Assembly: GCA_005502805.1 (NCBI GenBank)
Contig: SCMY01000007.1
Coordinates: 248,001 to 312,000 of the forward strand
DNA length: 64,000 nucleotides
Source of the DNA: Rhizobiales bacterium 2SD
GTDB taxonomy: Bacteria; Pseudomonadota; Alphaproteobacteria; Rhizobiales; Beijerinckiaceae
Reading direction: 5' to 3'
The notes beneath the pieces are model-generated. The model saw only the letters and a list, made by a program, of their open reading frames with translations. It had not been told where the DNA came from and made no database searches. This document shows, piece after piece, positions 43,748 to 52,551 of this stretch (position 1 is its first letter; the number at the start of each line of letters is the position of its first letter). The translations under genes were made by a program, and so were the position numbers.

Positions 43748-45076
43748 ATGGCCGTTTCTCTCTCTGCCGGCGTTCGCAACAACCTTGCCTCGCTGCAGTC
43801 GACCCAGGCTCAGGCCCAGGCGATCCAGAACCGCCTCGCCACCGGCAAGCGGGTCAACTCCGCGATCGACAACCCGGTCAATTTCTTCACCGCCGCCTCG
43901 CTGAATGATCGCTCGAGCCAGCTCACTGGCCTGCTCGACGGCATCTCGAATGGCATCCAGACCATCCAGAGCGCCTCCAAGGGCATCGACGGCATCACCA
44001 AGCTGGTGAACTCGCTGCAGTCGACCATCAAGCAAGCTCAGGCCGACGCGGCCCAGAACCGCCCGACCAAGGCCGGCCTGGCCGTCCTCGCCACCCAGGC
44101 GGAAGTCGTCGCCACCAGCAAGAGCCTCAAGGACGTCGCTCTCGACAAGCGTCTCATCGACGTTGCCGGTGGCACTGCCGCCACGGCTGACGCTGCCACC
44201 GCGTCGAGCCCTGGTGACATCGGCCTCGCGGTCGCCAACACCGACATCGGCATCTCGATCGTTGCCGGCTCGACCACCTACGAAGCCTCCTTCGCTTCGG
44301 CGAACACGACAGTCCGTGACCTCGTCAACGAGATCAACAAGTCGGGCATCGCCACCGCCTTCGTCGACGAGAAGGGCCAGCTCAACGTCAAGGGCACCGG
44401 TTCGGACTCGCTGCAGTTCGGCATTGGCGCCAACACGTCGGGTACAAACGCCATCACCGATGCCCGTTCCGGCCTCGCCAACGCCAATATCGGCTTCGTT
44501 GCTGCGGACCGCACCGGCGCGGGCATTGCTTCCTCGGGCGTCACCTCTGCGGTGCGTTCGAACCTGATCGACCAGTACAACGATCTGCGCACCAAGATCG
44601 ATGACATGGCCAAGGATTCGGGCTTCAACGGCATCAACCTGCTCGGCGGTGACCGCCTGTCGATCGTCTTCAACGAGAAGACCGGCAAGAACCAGACCAA
44701 GCTCGACGTCCAGGGCACCAGCCTGACCTCCGACAACCTCGGCATCGTCAAGGCTGGCAACACCCAGCTCGCCGGATCGACCAACTTCCAGAACGACTCC
44801 GATCTGGAAGCCGCCACCAAGTCGCTCACCGGCGCGCTGACCTCGCTGAAGTCGCTCTCCTCGACCTTCGGCGCCAACCTCTCGGTCGCCCAGACCCGCC
44901 AGGACTTCACCAAGGACATGGCGAGCGTCCTGACCACCGGCGCCGACAACCTGACCAACGCCGACGTCAACGCCGAGGCCGCCTCCCTGCTCGCGCTGCA
45001 GACCCGTCAGCAGCTCGCGCAGACCGCGCTCTCGCTCGCCAACCAGGCTGACCAGGGCGTCCTGCGTCTGTTCTGA
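43748..45076 (+). CDS. Flagellin (copy 1)
   Basis: 442 residues. N-terminal D0/D1: SLSAGVRNNLASLQSTQAQ, IQNRLATGKRVNSAIDNPVN. C-terminal D1/D0: SVAQTRQDFTKDMASVLTTGADNLTNADVNAEAASLLALQTRQQLAQ, ending ANQADQGVLRLF. The variable middle is about residues 140-270. It forms the filament after export. A TTAACC half-site lies near 43602 in the upstream region, but I find no full CtrA or sigma54 match. A strong terminator follows at once, separating it from copy 2. Confidence 0.96.
   Translation: MAVSLSAGVRNNLASLQSTQAQAQAIQNRLATGKRVNSAIDNPVNFFTAASLNDRSSQLTGLLDGISNGIQTIQSASKGIDGITKLVNSLQSTIKQAQADAAQNRPTKAGLAVLATQAEVVATSKSLKDVALDKRLIDVAGGTAATADAATASSPGDIGLAVANTDIGISIVAGSTTYEASFASANTTVRDLVNEINKSGIATAFVDEKGQLNVKGTGSDSLQFGIGANTSGTNAITDARSGLANANIGFVAADRTGAGIASSGVTSAVRSNLIDQYNDLRTKIDDMAKDSGFNGINLLGGDRLSIVFNEKTGKNQTKLDVQGTSLTSDNLGIVKAGNTQLAGSTNFQNDSDLEAATKSLTGALTSLKSLSSTFGANLSVAQTRQDFTKDMASVLTTGADNLTNADVNAEAASLLALQTRQQLAQTALSLANQADQGVLRLF
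43952..44034. repeat. 83-bp stretch identical between the two flagellin genes (copy 1)
   Basis: Identical base for base to 45474-45556 and embedded in about 130 bp with only a few differences. It encodes the D1 segment around QSASKGIDGITKLVNSL. Identity including third codon positions points to recent duplication or ongoing gene conversion. Confidence 0.85.
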
Positions 45077-45126
45077 TCTTCGCTCCGCAGAACGCGGAAC
45101 ACCCCGCAGAAGCGGGTCGAAGTCAA

Positions 45127-45162
45127 AAGAGCGGCGGAGCTTCGGCTCCGCCGCTTTTCGTT
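45127..45162 (+). terminator. Terminator between the two flagellin genes
   Basis: GCGGCGGAGC-TTCG-GCTCCGCCGC, a 10-bp perfect stem with a UUCG loop, preceded by AAAAGA and followed by TTTTCGTTT, about 55 bp after flagellin copy 1. Confidence 0.92.
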
Positions 45163-45181
45163 TGGCCATCCCGCGGCACCA

Positions 45182-45196
45182 TTAACCGAATGTTAG
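45182..45196 (+). promoter_or_regulatory. CtrA-like box upstream of flagellin 2
   Basis: TTAACCGAATGTTAG is TTAA-N7-TTAG followed by CC, one base off consensus. Another TTAAC follows at 45199-45203. It lies 70 bp before the flagellin 2 start, just after the terminator of copy 1. Confidence 0.45.
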
Positions 45197-45266
45197 CCTT
45201 AACAAAGGATTGTCGGCTCAGAGCAAGCTGGTTGAGCGCCGAATCGCGCTGTCAGAGGGACCTGAA

Positions 45267-46607
45267 ATGGCCAATACGATCCTGTCGAACGGCGTCCGCA
45301 ACAACCTGCTGACCCTCCAGCAGACCACCGCGCAGCAGGGCGTGATCCAGAACCGCCTCGCCACCGGCCGCAAGGTCAACTCGGCCATCGACAATCCGGT
45401 GAACTACTTCACCGCTCTCTCGCTGAGCGACCGTTCGGGCCAGCTCACCAACCTGCTCGACGGCATCTCGAACGGCATCCAGACCATCCAGAGCGCCTCC
45501 AAGGGCATCGACGGCATCACCAAGCTGGTGAACTCGCTGCAGTCGACCATCAAGCAGGCCCAGGCCGACGCCGCCCAGAACCGCCCGACCAAGGCTGGTG
45601 GCGCGCTGGCGACCGCGGCCGAGACGGCCGTCACCAGCAAGAGCCTGAAGGATGTGGCGCTCGACAAGCTGATCGGCGCCCCCGGCGCTGCTGCACCGGC
45701 TGCGGCGACCGCCTCCACGCCCGGCCATCTCGGCATCAACACGACGACGAACACCAATGCCGCCTTCTCGATCACGGTCGGCACGGACACTTATGAAGCG
45801 AGCTTCGCGCTGACGGCGACGACCACGGTCCGCGACATCGTCAACGAGATCAACAAGTCGGGCCTGGTCACTGCCTTCGTCGACGAGAAGGGCCAGCTCA
45901 ACGTCAAGGGCAAGGGCTCCCAGACCGTCGAATTCGGCTTCGGTGTCGGCAACGCCGGCCCGGCTGCGATCACCGCCGCACAGGTCGCCGGCACCAACAG
46001 CAACGCCGCGATCAACTTCGCCGCCGGCGACGCCGATGTCGGCACGTCGACCATCACCTCCTCGAACGTCACCTCGGCGGTGCGTTCGAACCTGATCGAC
46101 CAGTTCAACGACCTGCGCGACAAGATCGACGATCTCGCCAAGGATTCGAGCTATAACGGCATCAACCTGCTCACCGGCGATCGCCTCTCGATCGTCTTCA
46201 ACGAGAAGACCGGCCGCAACCAGACCAAGCTCGACATCCAGGGCTCGAACCTGACCTCGGACAATCTCGGCATCCCGCGCGCGATCAACACGCAGCTCGC
46301 CGGCTTCATCAACTTCCAGAACGACATGGATCTCGAGAAGGCGACCGCCGCCCTGACCGGCGCGCTGACCTCGCTGAAGTCACTGGCCTCGACGCTGGGC
46401 TCGAACCTCTCGGTCGCCCAGACCCGTCAGGACTTCACCAAGGAGCTGTCGAACGTCCTGACCACCGGCGCGGGCAACCTCGTCCTGGCCGATCCGAACG
46501 AGGAAGGCGCCAGCCTGCTCGCCCTCAACACCCGCCAGCAGCTCTCGCAAACCGCGCTCTCGCTGGCCAACCAGGCCGACCAGGGCGTCCTGCGCCTGTT
46601 CGGCTGA
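45267..46607 (+). CDS. Flagellin (copy 2)
   Basis: 446 residues from ATG 45267 (an in-frame upstream start is not conserved). It has the same D0/D1 ends as copy 1 (TILSNGVRNNLLTLQQTTAQ; ANQADQGVLRLFG) and differs mainly in the middle (about 135-270). It follows copy 1 after a terminator and its own CtrA-like box, so the two can be expressed separately. Mixed filaments are likely. Confidence 0.96.
   Translation: MANTILSNGVRNNLLTLQQTTAQQGVIQNRLATGRKVNSAIDNPVNYFTALSLSDRSGQLTNLLDGISNGIQTIQSASKGIDGITKLVNSLQSTIKQAQADAAQNRPTKAGGALATAAETAVTSKSLKDVALDKLIGAPGAAAPAAATASTPGHLGINTTTNTNAAFSITVGTDTYEASFALTATTTVRDIVNEINKSGLVTAFVDEKGQLNVKGKGSQTVEFGFGVGNAGPAAITAAQVAGTNSNAAINFAAGDADVGTSTITSSNVTSAVRSNLIDQFNDLRDKIDDLAKDSSYNGINLLTGDRLSIVFNEKTGRNQTKLDIQGSNLTSDNLGIPRAINTQLAGFINFQNDMDLEKATAALTGALTSLKSLASTLGSNLSVAQTRQDFTKELSNVLTTGAGNLVLADPNEEGASLLALNTRQQLSQTALSLANQADQGVLRLFG
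45474..45556. repeat. 83-bp stretch identical between the two flagellin genes (copy 2)
   Basis: Second copy of the identical segment at 43952-44034. Confidence 0.85.
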
Positions 46608-46624
46608 CGCCCCTCCCCGTAGAC

Positions 46625-46656
46625 CATCGCGCGTCCGAACGGACGCGGTCACGATG
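46625..46656. repeat. Intergenic double-stem palindrome after flagellin 2
   Basis: An outer stem CATCG / CGATG encloses an inner stem GCGTCC-GAAC-GGACGC. There is no T-run after it, so it is not a canonical terminator, but it could stabilise the 3' end of the flagellin transcript. Confidence 0.6.
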
Positions 46657-46673
46657 ATCTACCAATTGTTGCC

Positions 46674-46717
46674 GCATCGGATTCTTCCGAAAAGTGGGTC
46701 CACTTTCGGTCCGATGC
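46674..46717. repeat. Intergenic double-stem palindrome upstream of flbT
   Basis: Outer stem GCATCGG / CCGATGC (46674-46680 / 46711-46717) and inner stem CCGAAAAGTGG / CCACTTTCGG (46687-46697 / 46700-46709). The AAAAGTGG / CCACTTT core is shared with hairpin A of the composite repeats, while the outer arms differ but still pair. Confidence 0.75.
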
Positions 46718-46739
46718 TTAGCCAGAAGGCGGGACAGAC

Positions 46740-47132
46740 ATGGCCCTCAAGGTCGAGCTCAAGCCGAACGAGCGCATCATCATCGGCTCGGTCGTCATCC
46801 GCAATGACGAGCAGCGCACACGCTTCTTCATCGAGGGCGAGGCGCCGATCCTGCGTGAGAAGGACATCCTCACCGCCGCGAGCGCCGATACGCCCGCCAA
46901 GAAAATCTACTTTGCGCTCCAGCTGATGTATCTGGCCGGCGACCCGACGGAGCAGCACGAAATCTACTTCCAGCTCGTGCGCGACTTCCTGCAGGCGGCT
47001 CCGAGCGCTCTGCCGCATATGTCCGAAATCAATAACTGCATCTTAAGCGGTGAGCTTTACAAGGCTCTCAAGGCTGCCAAGAAGCTGATCTCCTACGAGG
47101 CGGAACTGCTCGAGCATGCAAAGCGGGTTTAA
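46740..47132 (+). CDS. flbT: Flagellin mRNA regulator FlbT
   Basis: 130 residues, full length. The start MALKVELKPNERIIIGSVVIRND and EILREKDIL-type segment match the family, ending LKAAKKLISYEAELLEHAKRV. In Caulobacter FlbT binds flagellin mRNA leaders and limits their stability until the hook is complete. It overlaps flaF by 17 bp, in the usual order after flagellin genes. Confidence 0.93.
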   Translation: MALKVELKPNERIIIGSVVIRNDEQRTRFFIEGEAPILREKDILTAASADTPAKKIYFALQLMYLAGDPTEQHEIYFQLVRDFLQAAPSALPHMSEINNCILSGELYKALKAAKKLISYEAELLEHAKRV

Positions 47133-47487
47133 TGCCTATGCCGCGGCGTCGAAGGCGGCCCAGAACGTCCAGTCGCCGCGCGAACTCGAAGCCGGCCTGC
47201 TGCTGAAGGCAGCCGCCCGCCTCCAGATGATCGCCGACGATTGGGTCACCCGCTCAGGCGAGATCGACGAAGCCCTCACCTATAACCGCAAGCTCTGGAC
47301 CCTGCTCGTCTCGGCGGTGATCGCCGAGGACAATCCGCTGCCGGTCGAGATCAAGCGCAACATCCTCGGGCTCGCCAACTTCATCTTCAACCGGACCTTC
47401 CAGGTCGCGGCGGCGCCGGAACCGCAGGCGCTGGCGGCCCTCGTCAACATCAATCGCGAGATCGCCGCCGGCCTCCGCGGCCGCTGA
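47116..47487 (+). CDS. flaF: Flagellin synthesis regulator FlaF
   Basis: 123 residues. The family pattern FNAYAAASKAAQNVQSPRELEAGLLLKAAARLQ and ALTYNRKLWTLLVSAVIAEDNPLP is clear. FlaF promotes flagellin production or secretion and works against FlbT. It is translationally coupled to flbT and ends at a bidirectional terminator shared with convergent flgL. Confidence 0.93.
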   Translation: MQSGFNAYAAASKAAQNVQSPRELEAGLLLKAAARLQMIADDWVTRSGEIDEALTYNRKLWTLLVSAVIAEDNPLPVEIKRNILGLANFIFNRTFQVAAAPEPQALAALVNINREIAAGLRGR

Positions 47488-47518
47488 GCGCAGCGCAGGC
47501 GACATCCCGATACATGAA

Positions 47519-47549
47519 AATGGCCCGGATCGCTCCGGGCCATTGTCGT
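47519..47549. terminator. Bidirectional terminator between flaF and flgL
   Basis: AATGGCCCGGA-TCGC-TCCGGGCCATT, an 11-bp perfect stem with GAAA on the left and GTCGTTT on the right. It serves both converging operons. Confidence 0.88.
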
Positions 47550-47572
47550 TTGAACCGCCACAACAGGCGATG

Positions 47573-49090
47573 TCAGGGGAGATAGTTCGTCAGACGCAGC
47601 TGCGAGAGCATCGAGGTGGTCTGGTAGCTCGCCTGCAAGGTGGTTTGCAGCGCCAGGATCTGCATCGCCACCTCCTCCTTGGTGATGTCCTCGACGCCGG
47701 CGAGCGTCGTGCTCAGATAGTCCTTGGTCGCAGTGTGCCGCTCCTTGGCCTGGGCCATCGCGGTCTGCGCCGAACCCAGCTCGACGATGATCTCGGACGG
47801 GTTCTGCGTTCCGGTCGGGAAGCCGATATTGTTGCGAACCCGCTCGGTCATCGCCTCATAGCCAAGCTTCGCGTTCGGGTCGCTCGCCGGGAAGGTGTCG
47901 GCAGCCATGATCGCGAATTGCGCCAGGCCGGTGCGGAACGCCTCTTCGTTGGCGCGAGCGCCGGCCGCGGCCTGCTGGCCCTGGTCGAGCTGGACACTCG
48001 CCGTCGCCCTGGCCGAGCCGGCGGCATCGTCGCCCTTGTACCAGATGACGGTGTTGGCAGCGGTTCCCGGCGCCGGCGCGGCCGTCGCGGTGTCGAAGGG
48101 TGGTCCGGGGACCCGGAGCGGAGGGTTGCTCGGACTGCCGGCGAAGAAGTCCTTCGCCGCGACCTGAGCCGAGGCCGCCGACAAGGATGTCTTCGCCTCT
48201 CGCGACAGTGCCGCATTGATCGAGGCACGCAAGTTCGCGGCCGTCGCGTTGGCATCCACCCCGATGACGAAGCCGTCGGCGGCTGGCCCGGTGGTGCCCG
48301 CCGCCCGTGCGGTCAGGGTGATTTCCTCGGTCGTGCCATCGGGCAGCGTCAGCGCCACCTTCAGCGTGTCGCCCGGCTGCGGCTGCGTGGCGACATTGAC
48401 GGCTATATCCGCCGGCGGGCCGGCATTGTAGGCCGTCGTCATCGCAGCCGTGCTGCTCGAAGCACCCGTCAGCTTGAAGCCATAGGGAAGCCCCGCGGCC
48501 TCCTCGGCGATCGTCGCGTTCGTGCCAGCGCCGCCCGTGACGAGACGGCCCATGCCGCCGGCACCGAGATCGGCCTGCCGGCGCTCGGAGATCAGCTGCT
48601 TCAACCCGGCATGAGTGGCATCGCCGTCCATGATCAGCGAATAGCTGACCACCGGCTCGACATCGGAGGTGCGGCCGGAAAACAAATAGCGGCCGTTGAC
48701 CTGCGAGTTCAGCAGGTCGAGCGTCTGCTTGAACTTCTCCTCGGCCAGGACCTGCGGCGAGGTGCGCCCCGTCGAGGTCTCGACATAGCTGTCCGGCCGC
48801 GCATCGGCGCGGGTCTCGCCGGCGAGCTTGGCGAAGTTCTCGACCGCCTTCGTCATCAGCTTGAGGTTGACGTCGGCGCGCTGGATGCCGGTCAGATAGC
48901 CGTCGATCGTCGAGAGCTTGTTGTTCAGGTCGAGGCTGATGCCGCGATCCATGCCGAGGCCGGCATAGGTCTCCGACTTCTTCTGCGTCGCCAGCTGGCG
49001 CTGCAGATCGTCGAGCTGGCCGCGCATCGAGACGAACTGGTTCGGATTGGCGAGACGGTAGGCGCCTGTGCCGGTCGGGGTGATGGTCAT
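47573..49090 (-). CDS. flgL: Hook-filament junction protein FlgL, long form
   Basis: 505 residues, against 300-350 for many FlgL. The N-terminus (NQFVSMRGQLDDLQRQLATQKKSETYAGLG) and C-terminus (YLSTTLAGVEDITKEEVAMQILALQTTLQASYQTTSML) are typical. The middle carries an insert of about 130-150 residues with an LPDGTTEEITLTAR strand and FVIGVDANATAANLRASINAAL, then an Ala/Pro-rich loop. FlgL joins FlgK to the filament. It is last in the flgE-flgK-flgL operon. Confidence 0.88.
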   Translation of the reverse strand: MTITPTGTGAYRLANPNQFVSMRGQLDDLQRQLATQKKSETYAGLGMDRGISLDLNNKLSTIDGYLTGIQRADVNLKLMTKAVENFAKLAGETRADARPDSYVETSTGRTSPQVLAEEKFKQTLDLLNSQVNGRYLFSGRTSDVEPVVSYSLIMDGDATHAGLKQLISERRQADLGAGGMGRLVTGGAGTNATIAEEAAGLPYGFKLTGASSSTAAMTTAYNAGPPADIAVNVATQPQPGDTLKVALTLPDGTTEEITLTARAAGTTGPAADGFVIGVDANATAANLRASINAALSREAKTSLSAASAQVAAKDFFAGSPSNPPLRVPGPPFDTATAAPAPGTAANTVIWYKGDDAAGSARATASVQLDQGQQAAAGARANEEAFRTGLAQFAIMAADTFPASDPNAKLGYEAMTERVRNNIGFPTGTQNPSEIIVELGSAQTAMAQAKERHTATKDYLSTTLAGVEDITKEEVAMQILALQTTLQASYQTTSMLSQLRLTNYLP

Positions 49091-49105
49091 CGACTATCTC
49101 CTCAC

Positions 49106-50971
49106 TCACAGTCTCATCAGCACGTCGAGCAACTCCTTCACCGTGGAGATGACGCGTGCGTTGGCGGCGTAGGCGCTCTGGAGCTCGATCAGGTTCGACA
49201 TTTCCTGGTCGACATTGACCTTTGTGTCTTCGAGGAAGCGGCTCTGGACCGAAGCGAAAGCCACCTGCTGGCCCTCGTCGAGGCGCTTGGCCTGCTCGCT
49301 CGCCTGGCCCTGCCCGGCGACGACGCGCTGGACCAAGCTGGAGACCGTGCCGGTCGAGGTCGCGGTCGAGCCGTCGAAGCCAGTCGCATTGGTGAAGCTG
49401 CGCTGGCTCGAGGTGAGCCGATCGTAGAGGAATTTCGGCCGGGTCGTATCGCCCTGCGGCGTCATCGGGGTGGTGCTGTAGATGACGAGCCGCGAGCGGT
49501 CGGCGATCAGGTCGGGATTGACGGTGATGCGTGAGGCGAAACCGACCGATTGCGAACCACCCTCATAGGAGCCCGTATAGGCCGCGTTGTTGCGGCCATC
49601 GACGAAGAAGGGCAGCTCGCCGGTGCCGCCGGTCAGCGAAGTCTGGGTCGGGCGCGCGGTCAGGCCGACGACGTCGCGCGTTCCGGCTGCTCCGTCATCG
49701 ACGATGCGCAGCACCGAGCCGGTGTTGGAGACGGTGAAACCGGGGCCGATCGCCGCCTGCATCTGGGCGGCCACAGAAGCCGGCCCGCCGGAGAAATCGA
49801 TGCCGATGACGCGATTGTTCGGATCGCCCTGGGCCGAGGCCGGCAGCGGCAGCGATGCGGCCGAGTCGACGCGCACGAAGGTGAAGCGCTGCGTCTGCCC
49901 GCCGGGCGTGACCTTGTAGTCGAGCGTCACCGAATTGCCGGACTGCAGCCCGGCGAGATCGACCTCGAAGCCGGTCGCAGCGCCGGCTGTCACCGCCGTG
50001 CCGGCGATCTCACGATCCGAAAGCGCGCTGGAGAGCTGGGCGGCGATCTCGTCGAGCTGGGCCTGCGCCTGTACCAGCGTCTTGTCGCGCAATTCGACCA
50101 GCGCGCCGATCTCGCCGGAGCGGAAGGTGTTGTTGGCGATGGCGTCGAAGGTATTGCCGGACAGGTCGCGCGCGACGATCGTGCCGACACCGCGCTGGGT
50201 AGGATCACTGCTCCATGTCGACTGCGGGCCGATATTGCCGCGCGCATCGAACTCGAACTTGATGGTCGGGCGGCCGTCGAAGAGCTGCGTTCCCGATGCC
50301 GTGGTGATGCTGACCGAGCCGTTCGGCCGCTCGTCGGTGCGGATTTCGACATATTGCGACAGCTCGGAGATGATCCGGTCGCGCTGATCGCGCAGATCCG
50401 CCGTCCCCGAGCTCTGCTGGGCGTTGACGATGCGCGCATTGACGTCCGTGAGCTGCTCGAGCAGCTCGTTGGTGCGCGTCACCGCCGCGCCGATGCCGGC
50501 TTCCGCCTGGGCGCGCTGCTGCTGGACGCCGTCCGACAGGCCGCGCAGCCGGTTGGCGAGCTGGCTCGCCGCATCGATCACGGCGGTGCGGTTGGTGTAG
50601 GAGGACGGGTCGTTCTGCAGCGCCTGCAGCGAGCTCGTGAACTTGCTGTACATCGAGTCCAGCGCCGTCGCGCTGCCCGGTGCGCCATAGAGCTTGTCGA
50701 GATTGGCGAAGACCTGGGCGCGCGTCGAGGTATAGGCCGCGCCGGAGCTCTCCTGCAGGAGCTGATGCTGGACGATGCGGTCGAGCAGCCGCTGGACGTT
50801 GGGATTGCTGACCCCGACAGTGCTGCCGGAGACCGAATCGACGCTCGACGTCGTGCGCCGGACATAGCCGGGCGTGCCGGCGTTTGCGACGTTCTGCGAG
50901 ACGACGCCAATGCCGATCTGCGAGCTGTGCAGACCGGAAATGGCGGTGCCGAGCGCGGTGTTGAGACCCAT
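49106..50971 (-). CDS. flgK: Hook-associated protein FlgK
   Basis: 621 residues from ATG 50971 (AGGAG upstream; the TTG two codons earlier is less likely). The N-terminal rod/hook helix LNTALGTAISGLHSSQIGIGVVSQNVANAGTPGYVRR and the C-terminal NVDQEMSNLIELQSAYAANARVISTVKELLDVLMRL are diagnostic. The middle has a beta insert (TLDYKVTPGGQTQRFTFVRVD... RVIGIDFSGGPASVAAQMQAAIG) that echoes the one in FlgL. FlgK is the first hook-filament junction protein. It starts 78 bp after flgE ends. Confidence 0.95.
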   Translation of the reverse strand: MGLNTALGTAISGLHSSQIGIGVVSQNVANAGTPGYVRRTTSSVDSVSGSTVGVSNPNVQRLLDRIVQHQLLQESSGAAYTSTRAQVFANLDKLYGAPGSATALDSMYSKFTSSLQALQNDPSSYTNRTAVIDAASQLANRLRGLSDGVQQQRAQAEAGIGAAVTRTNELLEQLTDVNARIVNAQQSSGTADLRDQRDRIISELSQYVEIRTDERPNGSVSITTASGTQLFDGRPTIKFEFDARGNIGPQSTWSSDPTQRGVGTIVARDLSGNTFDAIANNTFRSGEIGALVELRDKTLVQAQAQLDEIAAQLSSALSDREIAGTAVTAGAATGFEVDLAGLQSGNSVTLDYKVTPGGQTQRFTFVRVDSAASLPLPASAQGDPNNRVIGIDFSGGPASVAAQMQAAIGPGFTVSNTGSVLRIVDDGAAGTRDVVGLTARPTQTSLTGGTGELPFFVDGRNNAAYTGSYEGGSQSVGFASRITVNPDLIADRSRLVIYSTTPMTPQGDTTRPKFLYDRLTSSQRSFTNATGFDGSTATSTGTVSSLVQRVVAGQGQASEQAKRLDEGQQVAFASVQSRFLEDTKVNVDQEMSNLIELQSAYAANARVISTVKELLDVLMRL

Positions 50972-51049
50972 CGTCAACTCCTGTCGTCTTTGGCTCTTGT
51001 CCTTCGGCCCGGCCCTTCTGGACCGTCAGGCCAGGCTGCGATCAGCTGC

Positions 51050-52465
51050 TCAGCGGATGATGTTGAAGACGTCGCGCAGCATCTCCTGCGCCGTCGAGAT
51101 CACCTTGGTGTTGGCCGAATAGGCCTGCTGGGTAACGATCATCTTCGAGAATTCGTCGGCGATGTCGGTGTTGGATTGCTCGACATTGCCGCCGATCAGC
51201 GCCGAGGTGCCCAGGCCGACGATCGGCGCGCCGGATTCGATCGTCTCCTCGAAGGCCCCGCCGTCGAGGCGCTTCAACGCGTTGCCGGCGTTGAAGCGGG
51301 CGACCGCGATCTGCGCCAGCGCCACGACCTGGCCGTTGCTGAAGGTGCCGATCACCTGGCCTTCGTTCGAGATCGAGACCCGGTCGAGCGTGCCGGCGGT
51401 GTAGCCGTTCTGGCGAATGCTGCGGGCGTCGATCTGGCCGCTGGTGTCGCCGTTCTGGGTCAGGCTGGTGCCGTTGGTGACGATTGTGATCGGGGCGGTT
51501 GCGGGGGAGATGGCGGTGCCGCCGATCGTCATGGGCGGGATGACGATGTTGCCGTTGGCAGGCGACGTCATCTTGCCGGTCGAGTCGAAGGTGACGTCGA
51601 CATTGACGTTGCGATAGGCGACGGTTGCGCCGGTCGCGCCGGTGTTCTCCGCGATGAACAGGTTCCACCTATCGGGTGTCCCCGGCGCCGGGGTGGTCGT
51701 CGCATTGGCGACCTTGGCCCAGCGCAGCTCGACGCTCGTCGCCTTTCCGAGCGAGTCATAGACCGTGACCGAGCCGCCGGGGATCGAGCGGTTGAGGAAC
51801 AGGGTCAGATCGCTGCCGACGACCGTGCCCGTGCCGCCCGACGCGGTCGTGCCCGGGTTGGTGCCGAAGCCCGTGCCGGCATTGAGCAGCTCGGAGCCGG
51901 GCGTCGCCGTATTGGCCTGATTCGTCTTCGGATAGGCCGGGATATTGGCGCTGTATTCGATCTGGGTCGTCGCCTTGGCCGGGAACTGGTCCTTGGTGAT
52001 GCGCAGCACGTCGGGCTGGCTGCCGATCACCTGGCCGGTGACGGGGTCGATCTTCTGGCCCTTGAGGTAGTAGCCGGCGCCGTTGACGAGATAGCCGTCG
52101 GCATCGAAGTCGAAATCGCCGCGGCGGGTGTAGAGATTGGTGTTGGCGAACAGCGTCGAGGCGCCGACGCCGCTCTGGCGCTGGTCGACCACGAAGAAGC
52201 CGTCACCGTTGATCGCGGCGTTGGTGTCGATACGTGTGGCGTTGAGGTCGCCCTGGATCGTGTTGGTGGCGCGGCTATAGGAGGCGACCGAGCCGGCGAT
52301 CTGCCGGTTCAGCGCCGAATCCGGCACAAGGTCGGAGAAGCTGGTATCGACCCGCTTGAAGCCGGCGGTACGCGAGTTCGCGATGTTGCCGGAGATATTC
52401 TCGAGGGCATAGGACTGGGCCTGCATGCCCGTCACGGCCGTCGTCAGAGCACTGAAAACACCCAT
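51050..52465 (-). CDS. flgE: Flagellar hook protein FlgE
   Basis: 471 residues. The N-terminus SALTTAVTGMQAQSYALENISGNIANSRTAGFKR and the C-terminal FSKMIVTQQAYSANTKVISTAQEMLRDVFNIIR are typical. The middle has the hook D1/D2 domains (INGDGFFVVDQ... LYTRRGDFDFDADGYLV). FlgE polymerises into the hook. It heads the minus-strand flgE-flgK-flgL operon, with a sigma54-like site at 52536-52551 and a ftr-like palindrome at 52634-52653. Confidence 0.96.
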   Translation of the reverse strand: MGVFSALTTAVTGMQAQSYALENISGNIANSRTAGFKRVDTSFSDLVPDSALNRQIAGSVASYSRATNTIQGDLNATRIDTNAAINGDGFFVVDQRQSGVGASTLFANTNLYTRRGDFDFDADGYLVNGAGYYLKGQKIDPVTGQVIGSQPDVLRITKDQFPAKATTQIEYSANIPAYPKTNQANTATPGSELLNAGTGFGTNPGTTASGGTGTVVGSDLTLFLNRSIPGGSVTVYDSLGKATSVELRWAKVANATTTPAPGTPDRWNLFIAENTGATGATVAYRNVNVDVTFDSTGKMTSPANGNIVIPPMTIGGTAISPATAPITIVTNGTSLTQNGDTSGQIDARSIRQNGYTAGTLDRVSISNEGQVIGTFSNGQVVALAQIAVARFNAGNALKRLDGGAFEETIESGAPIVGLGTSALIGGNVEQSNTDIADEFSKMIVTQQAYSANTKVISTAQEMLRDVFNIIR

Positions 52466-52535
52466 CGCAACCTCACCTGGTCGTCAGACCTGGACAGCGC
52501 CCCCCATGGGCGGCATGTCGAACCGAGGTTGGTTT

Positions 52536-52551
52536 TGCATGGCCTATGCCA
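52536..52551 (-). promoter_or_regulatory. Probable sigma54 promoter of flgE
   Basis: On the minus strand TGGCATAGGCCATGCA: GG-N10-GC spacing is right, with three defined bases off TGGCACG-N4-TTGCA. It lies 70 bp upstream of flgE, and the ftr-like palindrome is 82 bp further upstream. Confidence 0.5.

Noticed and set aside
45163..45178. GG-N10-GC match upstream of flagellin 2
   Set aside because: Only the GG/GC spacing fits; the flanking consensus is absent, and it sits within the tail of the terminator region.
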